Positions 7,812 through 15,708 of a stretch of 27,820 nt of DNA are shown in pieces. Location: contig CAKVLD010000039.1 in the NCBI GenBank assembly GCA_934755305.1, positions 1 to 27,820 on the forward strand, written 5' to 3'. The translations under genes were made by a program, and so were the position numbers. Positions within the stretch are counted from its first letter, which is position 1, and every line of letters starts with the position of its first letter. The DNA is from an uncultured Clostridium sp. (GTDB lineage: Bacteria; Bacillota; Clostridia; Clostridiales; Clostridiaceae). Under the pieces are notes generated by a model. That model saw nothing but the letters and a program-made list of their open reading frames with translations, was not told where the DNA came from and did not search any database.

Positions 7812-7875
7812 AAATAATATATTGAATGGACACGTAACCTTTTTTAGTGTATCCTTTCAATATATTATTTTTTTT
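7811..7875 (+). terminator. Long hairpin terminator
   Basis: Perfect 16-bp arms AAAATAATATATTGAA (7811-7826) and its complement (7856-7871), with an inner GGACAC/GTGTATCC pairing, followed by an eight-T tract to 7875. It starts inside the stop codon of the preceding gene. Confidence 0.85.
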
Positions 7876-7943
7876 AATATTATTAATAAATCATGTCAAA
7901 ACTATAAATAATAAATATACGTTAATACAAATGAGGTGTTATT

Positions 7944-9092
7944 TTGAATATATACTTAGATAATGCATCTACTACAAAACCTTCTAAAAAAGTAATAGAA
8001 GCAGTTGCCGAAAGCATGGAAAGCTTTTATGCCAACGCTTCTTCTTTACATAAACTTGGACTTGAGTGCGAAAAAAAAATCAATACTTGTAGAGAATTCT
8101 TAGCCAAAACCATTAACTGCTCTAAAGACGAAATTTATTTCACCTCTAGCGGTAGTGAAGGAAATAACTTTGTGCTAAGAGGTCTTACCAAAGAAAATTC
8201 AAATATAGTTACTACTTCCTTCGAACATAGTTCTATAAAAAATACAGCAAACTTTTTAGAAAAAAATAATTATAGAGTGACATACCTTGATGTAAATTCA
8301 GAAGGACTTATTAATATCAATGATTTAAAAAGTAGTATAAACAAAGATACAGTATTAGTTTCAATAATATATGTAAATAATGAAATAGGATCTATACAAA
8401 ATTTAAAAGAAATAGGTACAGCAATAAAAGAAACTAATCCTAGAACAAAATTTCATGTAGATGCTGTTCAAGGCTACGGAAAATTACCCATAGATGTTAA
8501 AGACATGAAAATAGATGCTTTAACTATTAGTGGACATAAAATAAACGGTCCTAAAGGCGTTGGTTTTTGCTATTTAAAAAAAGGTATATTTCCTACCCCT
8601 ACTATAATTGGTGGAGAACAAGAAAAGGGATTACGTGCTGGTACAGAAAACTTACCAGGAATAGTTGGATTAACAGTAGCTGCCGAAGATAAATATAACA
8701 ATATGAACCAAAACTATTCTAAAGCACAAAATATAAAAGAATATATGATTAAAAAACTTTCAGAAATTAAAGATATTAAGATAAATAGCCCTATTTCTGA
8801 TAATTTTTCTCCATATATTTTAAATGTTTCATTTATAGGAATACGTGGAGAAGTTTTATTACACTTTTTAAGCGAAGAAAATATCTTTGTTTCAACAGGA
8901 TCTGCTTGTACTTCAAAAAGTAAAAGTGGTGTTGTAGGAAGCCATGTACTAGAATCAATCGGTCTTTCTAAAAATGAAATTGAAGGAGCAATAAGATTTT
9001 CTTTTTCAGCAAATACCACAGAAGAAGAAATAGATATAACTGTAGATACAATTAAAAAGGCATTATTATTTTTAAGGAGAATCAAAAGATGA
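7944..9092 (+). CDS. Cysteine desulfurase (NifS/IscS family), ThiI partner
   Basis: A 382-residue PLP enzyme that moves sulfur from cysteine onto its own cysteine for delivery to acceptors. Seen: N-terminal YLDNAST, HVDAVQGYGK, the PLP lysine Lys199 in SGHK, and the catalytic Cys322 in STGSACTSKS, a group I pattern. The start is TTG at 7944, with GAGGTG 5 nt upstream. It overlaps thiI by 4 bp (ATGA), so the two are co-translated. This NifZ-ThiI arrangement is known from Bacillus, where the pair makes 4-thiouridine in tRNA, so ThiI is the probable acceptor here. Confidence 0.93.
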   Translation: MNIYLDNASTTKPSKKVIEAVAESMESFYANASSLHKLGLECEKKINTCREFLAKTINCSKDEIYFTSSGSEGNNFVLRGLTKENSNIVTTSFEHSSIKNTANFLEKNNYRVTYLDVNSEGLININDLKSSINKDTVLVSIIYVNNEIGSIQNLKEIGTAIKETNPRTKFHVDAVQGYGKLPIDVKDMKIDALTISGHKINGPKGVGFCYLKKGIFPTPTIIGGEQEKGLRAGTENLPGIVGLTVAAEDKYNNMNQNYSKAQNIKEYMIKKLSEIKDIKINSPISDNFSPYILNVSFIGIRGEVLLHFLSEENIFVSTGSACTSKSKSGVVGSHVLESIGLSKNEIEGAIRFSFSANTTEEEIDITVDTIKKALLFLRRIKR

Positions 9093-10246
9093 AAAAATTA
9101 ATTTTAGTTAAATATGCATCAGAAATATTTTTAAAAGGTTTAAATAGAAATAAATTTGAAAGAAAGTTAAGAAATAATATCTCAGCTAAATTAAAAGGTT
9201 TAGAATATGAAATAATTATTGATCAAGGCAGATATTTCATTGATGTAAATGATATTGAAGAAGCAGTTAAGAGAATCCAAAAAGTTTTTGGTGTTTCTGA
9301 AGTTTGCATAGTAACAAAGTTACCTGTAGATTTAGATATAATTAAAGAAGAAGCTCTAAAAAAAGCTAATGAAATATCAGCAAAAACTTTTAAAGTAATA
9401 ACTAATAGAGCTAATAAAACATTCCCTCTAAATTCTATGGAAACTTCAAGAGACTTAGGTGGATACATACTTCATAACTGTACTAACAACTTAACTGTTG
9501 ACGTTCAAAATCCAGAATACATAGTTCATCTTGAAATAAGAGAACACGCTTATCTTTGGTCTAATATAGATAAACATAAAGGTGTAGGTGGTCTTCCTTA
9601 CGGAATTAATGGTAGTACAATGCTTATGTTATCAGGAGGTATTGACTCTCCTGTAGCTGGATACCTTATGGCAAGAAGAGGTGTAGCTTTAAACTGTGTT
9701 TATTATCACAGCCACCCTTATACATCTGAAAGAGCTAAAGATAAGGTTAAGGATCTTGCAAAAATATTAGCTAAATATACAGAACAAGTTAATCTTTATA
9801 TAGTTCCTTTCACTGATATACAAATGGCTATAATTGAAAAATGTAGAGAAGATGAACTCACAATAATAATGAGAAGATTTATGATGAGAATAGCTTGTGC
9901 TCTTTCTGAAAAACTTGGCATAGATTCTGTTTCTACAGGAGAAAGCATAGGACAGGTTGCAAGCCAAACTATGGATGGTCTTATTGTAAGTACCGACTGT
10001 GCTGATAGACCTGTGTTTAGACCTCTTATAGCTATGGATAAAGAAGATATTATGGATATAGCAAGAAAAATAGATACTTACGAAACTTCTATACTTCCTT
10101 ATGAAGATTGTTGTACTATATTTGTTCCAAAGCATCCTAAGACTTCTCCTAAAGTTGAAGCCATGAGAAAAAGTGAATCTGTTCTTAACATAGATGAATT
10201 AGTAGAAAAAGCTATAGAAAACATGGAAGTAGTTACATTAAACTAA
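9089..10246 (+). CDS. thiI: tRNA 4-thiouridine synthetase ThiI (no rhodanese domain)
   Basis: A 385-residue protein with an N-terminal ferredoxin-like region, a THUMP RNA-binding domain (about 60-165) and a PP-loop adenylating domain with SGGIDSPVA at 182-190. It activates uridine-8 of tRNA for thiolation. The enterobacterial C-terminal rhodanese domain is absent, as in most Firmicutes, and the adjacent cysteine desulfurase supplies sulfur directly. The C-terminal region has the EDCCTIFVPKHPKTSP block. The gene lies away from the thiazole operon of this window, and short ThiI proteins are mainly tRNA enzymes. Confidence 0.93.
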   Translation: MKKLILVKYASEIFLKGLNRNKFERKLRNNISAKLKGLEYEIIIDQGRYFIDVNDIEEAVKRIQKVFGVSEVCIVTKLPVDLDIIKEEALKKANEISAKTFKVITNRANKTFPLNSMETSRDLGGYILHNCTNNLTVDVQNPEYIVHLEIREHAYLWSNIDKHKGVGGLPYGINGSTMLMLSGGIDSPVAGYLMARRGVALNCVYYHSHPYTSERAKDKVKDLAKILAKYTEQVNLYIVPFTDIQMAIIEKCREDELTIIMRRFMMRIACALSEKLGIDSVSTGESIGQVASQTMDGLIVSTDCADRPVFRPLIAMDKEDIMDIARKIDTYETSILPYEDCCTIFVPKHPKTSPKVEAMRKSESVLNIDELVEKAIENMEVVTLN

Positions 10247-10279
10247 AATCATAAAAAGTTTTTAAATTTCTTATACATT

Positions 10280-10316
10280 AAAAATAGCATCTTAAAACAT
10301 ACTTTTGAGATGCTAT
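10280..10316. terminator. Terminator between thiI and the convergent peptidase gene
   Basis: ATAGCATCTTAAAA (10284-10297) pairs with TTTTGAGATGCTAT (10303-10316), one wobble position. On the minus strand it is followed by TTTTT, so it mainly serves the peptidase gene; it may also stop thiI transcripts. Confidence 0.7.
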
Positions 10317-10326
10317 AAATCTATAC

Positions 10327-11091
10327 CTATATTCTAACTAAATGCTTTATTCCTAAAACTACATTTGAAATAGTAATAGCCAAAATAATACTTATCACTC
10401 CTACCGACATTAAGGTTATACATACCAAATTATAGTTATATAAAACTTTAAAAATTCCATCTGTATTTAAATTTAGATTTATTATATTAAATGCAATTAT
10501 CATATTTATTATAAATAGCATAATAGCACCAAAATAACTATTTTCTATATCCATCTTACTTAAAGACATATGCGAGCTTATAGATATAGAAAAAACTATA
10601 AACAACCAAAATTTATAATTTTTCATATTATAAGCAGAAAATATAGCTTTAAATACCTCTTTCAATTCCAATCCATCCATTTTAATTAAGAGTTCCCATG
10701 TGTCAGGCAATAACAAATTAAATAAAGCAATAATTATTATACTCCCTACAATTAAAGGACCAATACCTATAAAAAAATCTCCTATTCTTTGATACAAACT
10801 ATTCTTTCTACTATGTCTAACATAACCTAAAACTCCACCACATTCAACAGCACTAGGAATAAACCACTTTACCTCTATAACTCTATGTAAAAATAATTTA
10901 CACATTATATAATGACCAAATTCATGTACTGGAGTGCCTATAAAACAAGTTAGATATAAAACTGGTTTGCCAAAAGCCTTATATATACTTTTTCTACTTA
11001 ATCTATTTAATCCTTCAATTATAAATCCAAAAATAATAAATGCTCCAATGATTCCTAGGGTTAAAATTGTCCCTAACTTAATTACTTCCAT
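10327..11091 (-). CDS. M50-like membrane zinc metallopeptidase
   Basis: A 254-residue polytopic membrane protein. The zinc motif HEFGH (His56, Glu57, His60) follows a first hydrophobic segment and begins in TPVHEFGHYIMCK, as in site-2-protease-like (M50) enzymes. About six hydrophobic segments are visible; a GGVLGYVRH loop follows the active site. There is no PDZ domain. The second-site LDG/NPDG motif of true RseP or SpoIVFB proteases is not obvious; SHMSLSKMD near residues 172-180 lies at the corresponding place. Substrate unknown. The start has GGGGGAA seven bases upstream. It seems to be monocistronic. Confidence 0.7.
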   Translation of the reverse strand: MEVIKLGTILTLGIIGAFIIFGFIIEGLNRLSRKSIYKAFGKPVLYLTCFIGTPVHEFGHYIMCKLFLHRVIEVKWFIPSAVECGGVLGYVRHSRKNSLYQRIGDFFIGIGPLIVGSIIIIALFNLLLPDTWELLIKMDGLELKEVFKAIFSAYNMKNYKFWLFIVFSISISSHMSLSKMDIENSYFGAIMLFIINMIIAFNIINLNLNTDGIFKVLYNYNLVCITLMSVGVISIILAITISNVVLGIKHLVRI

Positions 11092-11191
11092 AATATTCCC
11101 CCTTTAAAATATACTTCATCCCTAAAATATTTTTCATATATTTAAGAACTTTAACTTATTTTTTCTAATAATATATGTAGATATAAAGTTA

Positions 11192-11223
11192 GGGTACCTT
11201 AAAATATATGATTTAAGATACCC
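11192..11223. terminator. Hairpin downstream of tRNA-Gln
   Basis: GGGTACCTTAAA (11192-11203) pairs with TTTAAGATACCC (11212-11223), perfect on the minus strand if one G-U pair is allowed. It lies 28 bp beyond the tRNA 3' end and probably ends or processes its transcript, though a strong T-tract is missing. Confidence 0.5.
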
Positions 11224-11251
11224 TTAAACTATAGAACTTTTTATAATCATT

Positions 11252-11326
11252 TGGCTAGGGTAGTCGGATTTGAACCGACGATACTCAGAGTCAGAATCTG
11301 ATGCCTTACCACTTGGCTATACCCCA
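11252..11326 (-). tRNA. tRNA-Gln (anticodon CTG)
   Basis: A complete 75-nt tRNA including an encoded CCA. The acceptor arms TGGGGTA and TACCCTA pair (one G-U), the anticodon stem is TCAGA/TCTGA with loop TTCTGAC, giving anticodon CTG for codon CAG, and the T arm contains GGTTCGAATCC. A single tRNA, not in a cluster. CAG is a rare codon in such an AT-rich genome. Confidence 0.95.
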
Positions 11327-11456
11327 ATAACTTTATATATTATACCACTTATTTCTATTTTTATGCAAATAACTTATAATTTATGTAACATATTTTAAAC
11401 TAGTACATAATCTATACTAAGGACTAAAATTAGTTTAAAATGCGAGGATGATAAAT

Positions 11457-12035
11457 ATGTATACTGAAGATAGGTACTATTCCAATAAAGATAGCGATTT
11501 CTATACTAAATGGGTTAATAGTTATGCAGAAAATAAAAAAATGAAAAATAGGTCTGATGATTATACTTCTATCTCTAAAGATATTAGAAAAAATAATAAA
11601 AACAAAAAAAATCATATCCAATCTTTAAGTGATTTCGATGATAATTTTGACTCAGATAAAAAGTGTAATAATAAATGCGATAAAAAGCAAGATGTTTGTG
11701 AATGTCCTTGGGAGGATAAATGTAGTTTTGATGAAGACTATACAAGCAATTTTAAATGCAAATGCAACCAAAAATGTGAATCAGATTGCAAAAATCAAAA
11801 GCAAATTCGTGAACTACTAAAATTTATATTTATATCTCTATTTGATGTTACAAAAAATATAGAAAAAATCCAAAAAGCATTTTGTATTCTTGTAAAATTA
11901 ATATTAAAAGATGACTGTACTGGCAAACGAACTAAATCCACTATTAAAGCAATACAAAATGATCTTATTGCTCTTGAATTTGTAGCTAAAAAAACTCTAA
12001 AAGATTTAAATTGTTTAAAGGATGAAATTTTGTAA
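11457..12035 (+). CDS. Cysteine-rich protein of unknown function
   Basis: A 192-residue protein in three parts: a charged, Asn/Asp/Lys-rich N-terminus (1-65), a cysteine cluster with nine cysteines between residues 70 and 111 (patterns CNNKC, CEC, CKCNQKC), and a predicted helical C-terminal part. No signal peptide. The ATG at 11457 has GCGAGG at nine bases; the ATG at 11448 touches it and is unlikely. The composition resembles clostridial spore-coat or exosporium proteins, or a metal-binding protein, but I cannot assign it to a family. Confidence 0.65.
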   Translation: MYTEDRYYSNKDSDFYTKWVNSYAENKKMKNRSDDYTSISKDIRKNNKNKKNHIQSLSDFDDNFDSDKKCNNKCDKKQDVCECPWEDKCSFDEDYTSNFKCKCNQKCESDCKNQKQIRELLKFIFISLFDVTKNIEKIQKAFCILVKLILKDDCTGKRTKSTIKAIQNDLIALEFVAKKTLKDLNCLKDEIL

Positions 12036-12083
12036 TTAAACACCTTTGAAACTGTGATTAATAAGTATTGTTATAAATATTTA

Positions 12084-12123
12084 TATTCAAAAAAGACTAT
12101 AAGAATAAACATTCTTATAGTCT
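12084..12123 (-). terminator. Terminator of the zinc-ribbon gene
   Basis: AGACTATAAGAAT (12094-12106) and its exact complement (12111-12123) with an AAAC loop; on the minus strand a run of T follows. It lies between the convergent cysteine-rich and zinc-ribbon genes. Confidence 0.85.
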
Positions 12124-12138
12124 CTAAACAGAATAAAA

Positions 12139-12294
12139 TTATCTGTTGTTATTTCTTTGTTGTTTCTTTGCTCTTCTGCAGTTTGGACATCTCTTTGGTT
12201 CGTTTTCGAATCCTTTTTCTTTGTAGAACGCTTGTTCTCCTTCTGTGAAGATGAATTCCTTACCGCAATCAACACAAGTTAAAGTCTTATCCAT
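12139..12294 (-). CDS. Small zinc-ribbon protein
   Basis: A 51-residue protein with two CxxC knuckles, Cys7/Cys10 (CVDCGKEF) and Cys36/Cys39 (CPNCR), joined by a FIFTEGEQAFYKEKGF segment and ending in a basic KKQQR tail. This is the pattern of the small zinc-ribbon family (zf-trcl type) common in Clostridia; a nucleic-acid or ribosome-associated role is only a guess. The start is set by GGAGGAATTAA before the ATG at 12294; an upstream in-frame ATG at 12321 has no ribosome binding site. Confidence 0.85.
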   Translation of the reverse strand: MDKTLTCVDCGKEFIFTEGEQAFYKEKGFENEPKRCPNCRRAKKQQRNNNR

Positions 12295-12406
12295 ATTTAA
12301 TTCCTCCAATCTAAAGACCATTAAGATTTAAATGATTCCTAAATCGGAGTACATTACTATCTATTTAATCTTTAATTTCATAATTTTTTGTATTTCTACA
12401 CTATTA

Positions 12407-12435
12407 ATACTATCATACGAATCTGTAAATTGCAA
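12407..12435 (-). promoter_or_regulatory. Promoter of the zinc-ribbon gene
   Basis: Minus-strand TTGCAA (12435-12430), 17-bp spacer, TAGTAT (12412-12407). It predicts a leader of about 105 nt. Confidence 0.45.
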
Positions 12436-12674
12436 GAAATTTTTAGCTATTATCCCGTTTTAGACATATCCTTTTTAACAAATGTTTTTTCTATCTAGTT
12501 TATTTTTTTAAGGCATTATAGGATAAATCCTTTTAAAAGAAATCGATAACAAAAATACACTTTAGTTTCAAATATTTTTTTACATATTTTCACCAGAAAT
12601 ACTGATTCAAAAATATATTTTACCTTAAACTTATATTGAAATTTTTTAATCTATTTATCTTTTTATTAGAATAA
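12436..12674. other. Intergenic stretch without recognisable feature
   Basis: AT-rich DNA between copZ and the zinc-ribbon promoter. I see no open frame with a ribosome binding site, no RNA motif and no convincing terminator for the copper operon. A 12-bp palindrome GAATAATTATTC spans the copZ stop codon. Confidence 0.5.
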
Positions 12675-12878
12675 TTATTCAATGCCTACTACATCAAAAC
12701 CCTCTTCTTCAATAGCTGACTTTAAAACTTCATCATCAACCTCAGTTTCTACTATTGCACAGTTTTCATCTAAACTCACTATAACTTCTGTTACTCCATC
12801 AATATTTTCTAATGCTTCCTTTACTGCTGCAACACAATGACCACAATTCATCCCTTCAATTAATAACTTTTTCTTCAT
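12675..12878 (-). CDS. copZ: Copper chaperone, heavy-metal-associated domain protein
   Basis: A 67-residue single HMA domain with the metal site GMNCGHC (Cys12, Cys15) near the N-terminus and the expected beta-alpha-beta-beta-alpha-beta length. It carries Cu(I) to the adjacent CopA ATPase. It is the last gene of csoR-copA-copZ, 19 bp after copA, with GGAG upstream of the ATG. Confidence 0.92.
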   Translation of the reverse strand: MKKKLLIEGMNCGHCVAAVKEALENIDGVTEVIVSLDENCAIVETEVDDEVLKSAIEEEGFDVVGIE

Positions 12879-12897
12879 TAATAACCATCTCCTTTAA

Positions 12898-15114
12898 TTA
12901 TGCTTTAAATTTTTTAAGTCTTAAAGCATTTGATAATACAGATACTGAACTCAAACTCATAGCTGCAGCTGCTATCATAGGATTAAGTAATGGCCCTCCA
13001 AAAATATGAAGTATCCCCATAGCTACAGGAATTCCAAGTATATTATATCCAAATGCCCAACCTAAATTTTCTTTTATATTCTTAATAGTTGCCTTGCTAA
13101 GTTTTATAGCTGTAACAACATCCATAAGATCACTTCTCATTAAAACTATATCTGCTGACTCAATAGCTACATCAGTACCTGATCCAATTGCTATTCCTAC
13201 ATCAGCTTGTGCTAAAGCTGGTGCATCATTTATACCATCTCCAACCATTCCAACCTTGCCTTTTTCTTGTAGCTTAGCTACATTTTTTGCCTTATCTTCT
13301 GGTAATACTTCAGCTAAAACTATATCTATCCCCACTTCTTTAGCAATAGCTTTTGCAGTTTTTTCATTATCACCTGTTATCATAGCAACTTTTATTCCCA
13401 TTTCTCTAAGTTTACTTATTGCTATTTTACTATTTTCTTTAATAGTATCCGCTACTACTATTATTCCCATAAGTTTATTATCTACAGCAATATACATTGG
13501 AGTTTTTCCTTGACTTGAGAACTTATCAGCCTCTCTTTCAAAATCTCCCATACTTATATTCTTTTCTTTAATTAATTTTTTATTACCTAAAGAGATAACC
13601 TTTCCTTCTATAACTGTTTCTATCCCACGACCAGGTATAGCCTTAAAATCTTTGATTTCTTTTAACTTAAATCCTCTATCCATTGCTTCTTTAACTATAG
13701 CTTCACCCAAAGGATGTTCAGATGCCTTTTCTGCACTAGCTGCTAAAATTAATATTTCTTCTTCTGAAAAATCTTTAGTTATTATATTAGTAACTACAGG
13801 TTTTCCTTCTGTTATAGTTCCTGTCTTATCAAAAACTACCGTTTGTAATTTATATGTAGTCTCCAAAGATTCACCACTCTTTATTAATACTCCATTTTCA
13901 GCACCTTTTCCTGTTCCAACCATAATAGCTGTTGGCGTAGCTAAACCTAAAGCGCAAGGACAAGCTATTACAAGTACTGAAATAAAAATATTTAATGCAA
14001 AAGTTGAACTCTCACCTGCTAGAAGCCACGCAACTGCTGAGATTATAGATAAAAAAATAACTACTGGAACAAAATATCCTGAAATAATATCTGCTAATTT
14101 TGCTATAGGAGCTTTTGACCCTTGAGCATCTTCAACCAACTTAACTATTTGTGCAAGAGCTGTATCTTTACCAACTTTAGTTGCTTCATATTTAATAAAT
14201 CCAGTTTTATTAATACTAGCTCCTATAACTTCACTTCCTACAGTCTTTTCTACTGGTATACTTTCTCCTGTTAACATAGATTCATCTACAGAAGTATTTC
14301 CTTCAGTAACCACTCCATCTACAGGAAGCTTTTCCCCAGGACGAACAATTACTATATCACCAACTTGAACACCTTCCACCTTTACTTGAAGTTCTCTTCC
14401 TCTTCTTTCTACAGTTGCAATTTTAGGTGCTAATCCCATTAAAGCTTTTATTGCTTCTGATGTTTTTCCCTTAGATATTGCTTCTAAATACTTACCTAAA
14501 GTTATTAAAGTTAAAATAACAGCCGCAGATTCAAAATACAGATGCATTGCATATTCAGTTTCTCCTTCTATTATCTTAACTATAGCAAAAATCCCATATA
14601 AAAATGCTGATAAAGTACCTACTGCTATTAAAGAATCCATATTAGGGCTTAACTTAATTAAGTTTTTAATTCCAACTTTATAAAATTTAATTCCTGTAAT
14701 CATTATTACTATTGTGAGTACAAGCTGAATTAAAGCAAAATTTAAAGGATTAATCATAGGATCAATAATTTCAGGAAGTGGCATTCCAAGCATATGTCCC
14801 ATACTTATTAATAATAAAGGAATAGCAAAAATTAAAGATACAACAAATCTTCTTAAAAGTTTATCTGCTTCTGACTTCTTCTTTTCTTCTTTTTTAATAT
14901 CTACTTCATCTATTAACTTATATCCTGCTTTTTCAACTACCTCTTTAATTTTTTCTTCACCTACAATAGTTTCATCCATATCTACAGTTAATTTTTCAGT
15001 AGCAAAATTAACTGTAGACTTTTGAACTCCATCTAACTTACCTACAACTCTCTCTACTCTATTAGAGCAAGCTGAACAAGTCATTCCTTCAACTATAAAA
15101 GTTTTATTTTTCAT
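12898..15114 (-). CDS. copA: Copper-exporting P-type ATPase
   Basis: A 738-residue P1B-1 ATPase that pumps Cu(I) out of the cytoplasm. One N-terminal HMA domain (GMTCSAC, Cys13/Cys16) is followed by eight membrane helices with the CPC copper site at 385-387. Also seen are TGES (282-285), the phosphorylation site Asp429 in DKTGT, the nucleotide-binding His467-Pro in SEHPLG, GDGIND (625-630), and the helix 7/8 signature residues Tyr690-Asn691 and Met719...Ser722-Ser723, which define the Cu(I) class. Length is normal for a single-HMA enzyme. It follows csoR by 13 bp. Confidence 0.97.
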   Translation of the reverse strand: MKNKTFIVEGMTCSACSNRVERVVGKLDGVQKSTVNFATEKLTVDMDETIVGEEKIKEVVEKAGYKLIDEVDIKKEEKKKSEADKLLRRFVVSLIFAIPLLLISMGHMLGMPLPEIIDPMINPLNFALIQLVLTIVIMITGIKFYKVGIKNLIKLSPNMDSLIAVGTLSAFLYGIFAIVKIIEGETEYAMHLYFESAAVILTLITLGKYLEAISKGKTSEAIKALMGLAPKIATVERRGRELQVKVEGVQVGDIVIVRPGEKLPVDGVVTEGNTSVDESMLTGESIPVEKTVGSEVIGASINKTGFIKYEATKVGKDTALAQIVKLVEDAQGSKAPIAKLADIISGYFVPVVIFLSIISAVAWLLAGESSTFALNIFISVLVIACPCALGLATPTAIMVGTGKGAENGVLIKSGESLETTYKLQTVVFDKTGTITEGKPVVTNIITKDFSEEEILILAASAEKASEHPLGEAIVKEAMDRGFKLKEIKDFKAIPGRGIETVIEGKVISLGNKKLIKEKNISMGDFEREADKFSSQGKTPMYIAVDNKLMGIIVVADTIKENSKIAISKLREMGIKVAMITGDNEKTAKAIAKEVGIDIVLAEVLPEDKAKNVAKLQEKGKVGMVGDGINDAPALAQADVGIAIGSGTDVAIESADIVLMRSDLMDVVTAIKLSKATIKNIKENLGWAFGYNILGIPVAMGILHIFGGPLLNPMIAAAAMSLSSVSVLSNALRLKKFKA

Positions 15115-15127
15115 TTAAGCCTCCTTA

Positions 15128-15394
15128 TTATTTAGACATAATTTTTTCTAATATACCTATAACTTCTTCAATCTTTTCATCTGCATTCCCAGTATCACAA
15201 GCATCTTTAACACAACTATGCATATGATTTTTTAAAATTATTAAATTTGCCTTTTTTAATAAAGACTGAACAGCCATTATCTGATTAGATATATCTACAC
15301 AATATCTTTCATCTTCAATCATCTTAATAATTCCATCAATTTGACCTCTAGCAGTTTTTAATGATTGTAAAGCCTTTTTTCTTTCTGAATTCAT
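15128..15394 (-). CDS. csoR: Copper-sensing transcriptional repressor
   Basis: An 88-residue all-helical DUF156 repressor. The Cu(I) ligands are at the exact CsoR spacing: Cys32 (RYC), His57 and Cys61 (NHMHSC), that is +25 and +29. A second cysteine pair is absent, which speaks for CsoR over the persulfide sensor CstR or the formaldehyde type. It is first in csoR-copA-copZ; Cu(I) binding should release it from the G/C palindrome in its own leader and open the operon. Confidence 0.95.
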   Translation of the reverse strand: MNSERKKALQSLKTARGQIDGIIKMIEDERYCVDISNQIMAVQSLLKKANLIILKNHMHSCVKDACDTGNADEKIEEVIGILEKIMSK

Positions 15395-15407
15395 CTTTTT
15401 CTCCTCT

Positions 15408-15420
15408 CCCCCCTGGGGGG
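15408..15420. promoter_or_regulatory. Probable CsoR operator
   Basis: CCCCCC-T-GGGGGG, a G/C-only palindrome in very AT-rich DNA, the known style of CsoR sites. It lies 10-22 bp downstream of the predicted transcription start and runs straight into the csoR ribosome binding site (GGGGGGAGAGGAG). Confidence 0.85.
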
Positions 15421-15436
15421 TGTTATTTATTATTAC

Positions 15437-15464
15437 TTTATATCTTTATTATTACTTTTGTCAA
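15437..15464 (-). promoter_or_regulatory. Promoter of csoR-copA-copZ
   Basis: Minus-strand TTGACA (15464-15459), 16-bp spacer, TATAAA (15442-15437); predicted start near 15430, just upstream of the operator. Confidence 0.75.
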
Positions 15465-15480
15465 CAATAAAATTTATAAT

Positions 15481-15535
15481 AAAAATAGAGATATTTTTAA
15501 AAGAATTAATTCCTCTTAAGAATATCTCTATTTTT
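15481..15535. terminator. Bidirectional terminator-like hairpin upstream of csoR
   Basis: AAAAATAGAGATATTTTTAA (15481-15500) pairs with 15516-15535 (one mismatch in 20) around a 15-nt loop, with a T-run at the end. It insulates the copper operon from transcripts reading in from the right. Confidence 0.75.
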
Positions 15536-15708
15536 ATATCGTTTCGTATTGTTAATATCTATCCATTAAATTTTATCATATACCCAAAATAAATAAACTC
15601 CATTATCATATGATATTTTTTTTATATCTTAAAACTTACTTTTGTGTTTTTTTGTGAATAAATATCTATATTTAACGACTATTATTTACTGCTAAACATA
15701 AAAGAAAA
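15536..15708. other. Gene-free AT-rich stretch
   Basis: No open frame with a ribosome binding site. The only visible symmetry is the 12-bp palindrome TATCATATGATA at 15604-15615, followed by a T-run. Confidence 0.4.

Noticed and set aside
12669..12680. Palindrome GAATAATTATTC at the copZ stop as a terminator
   Set aside because: No loop and no T-tract; AT-only symmetry of this size is common here.
13094..14125. Long plus-strand frames opposite copA
   Set aside because: Shadows of the strongly conserved copA coding sequence in AT-rich DNA.
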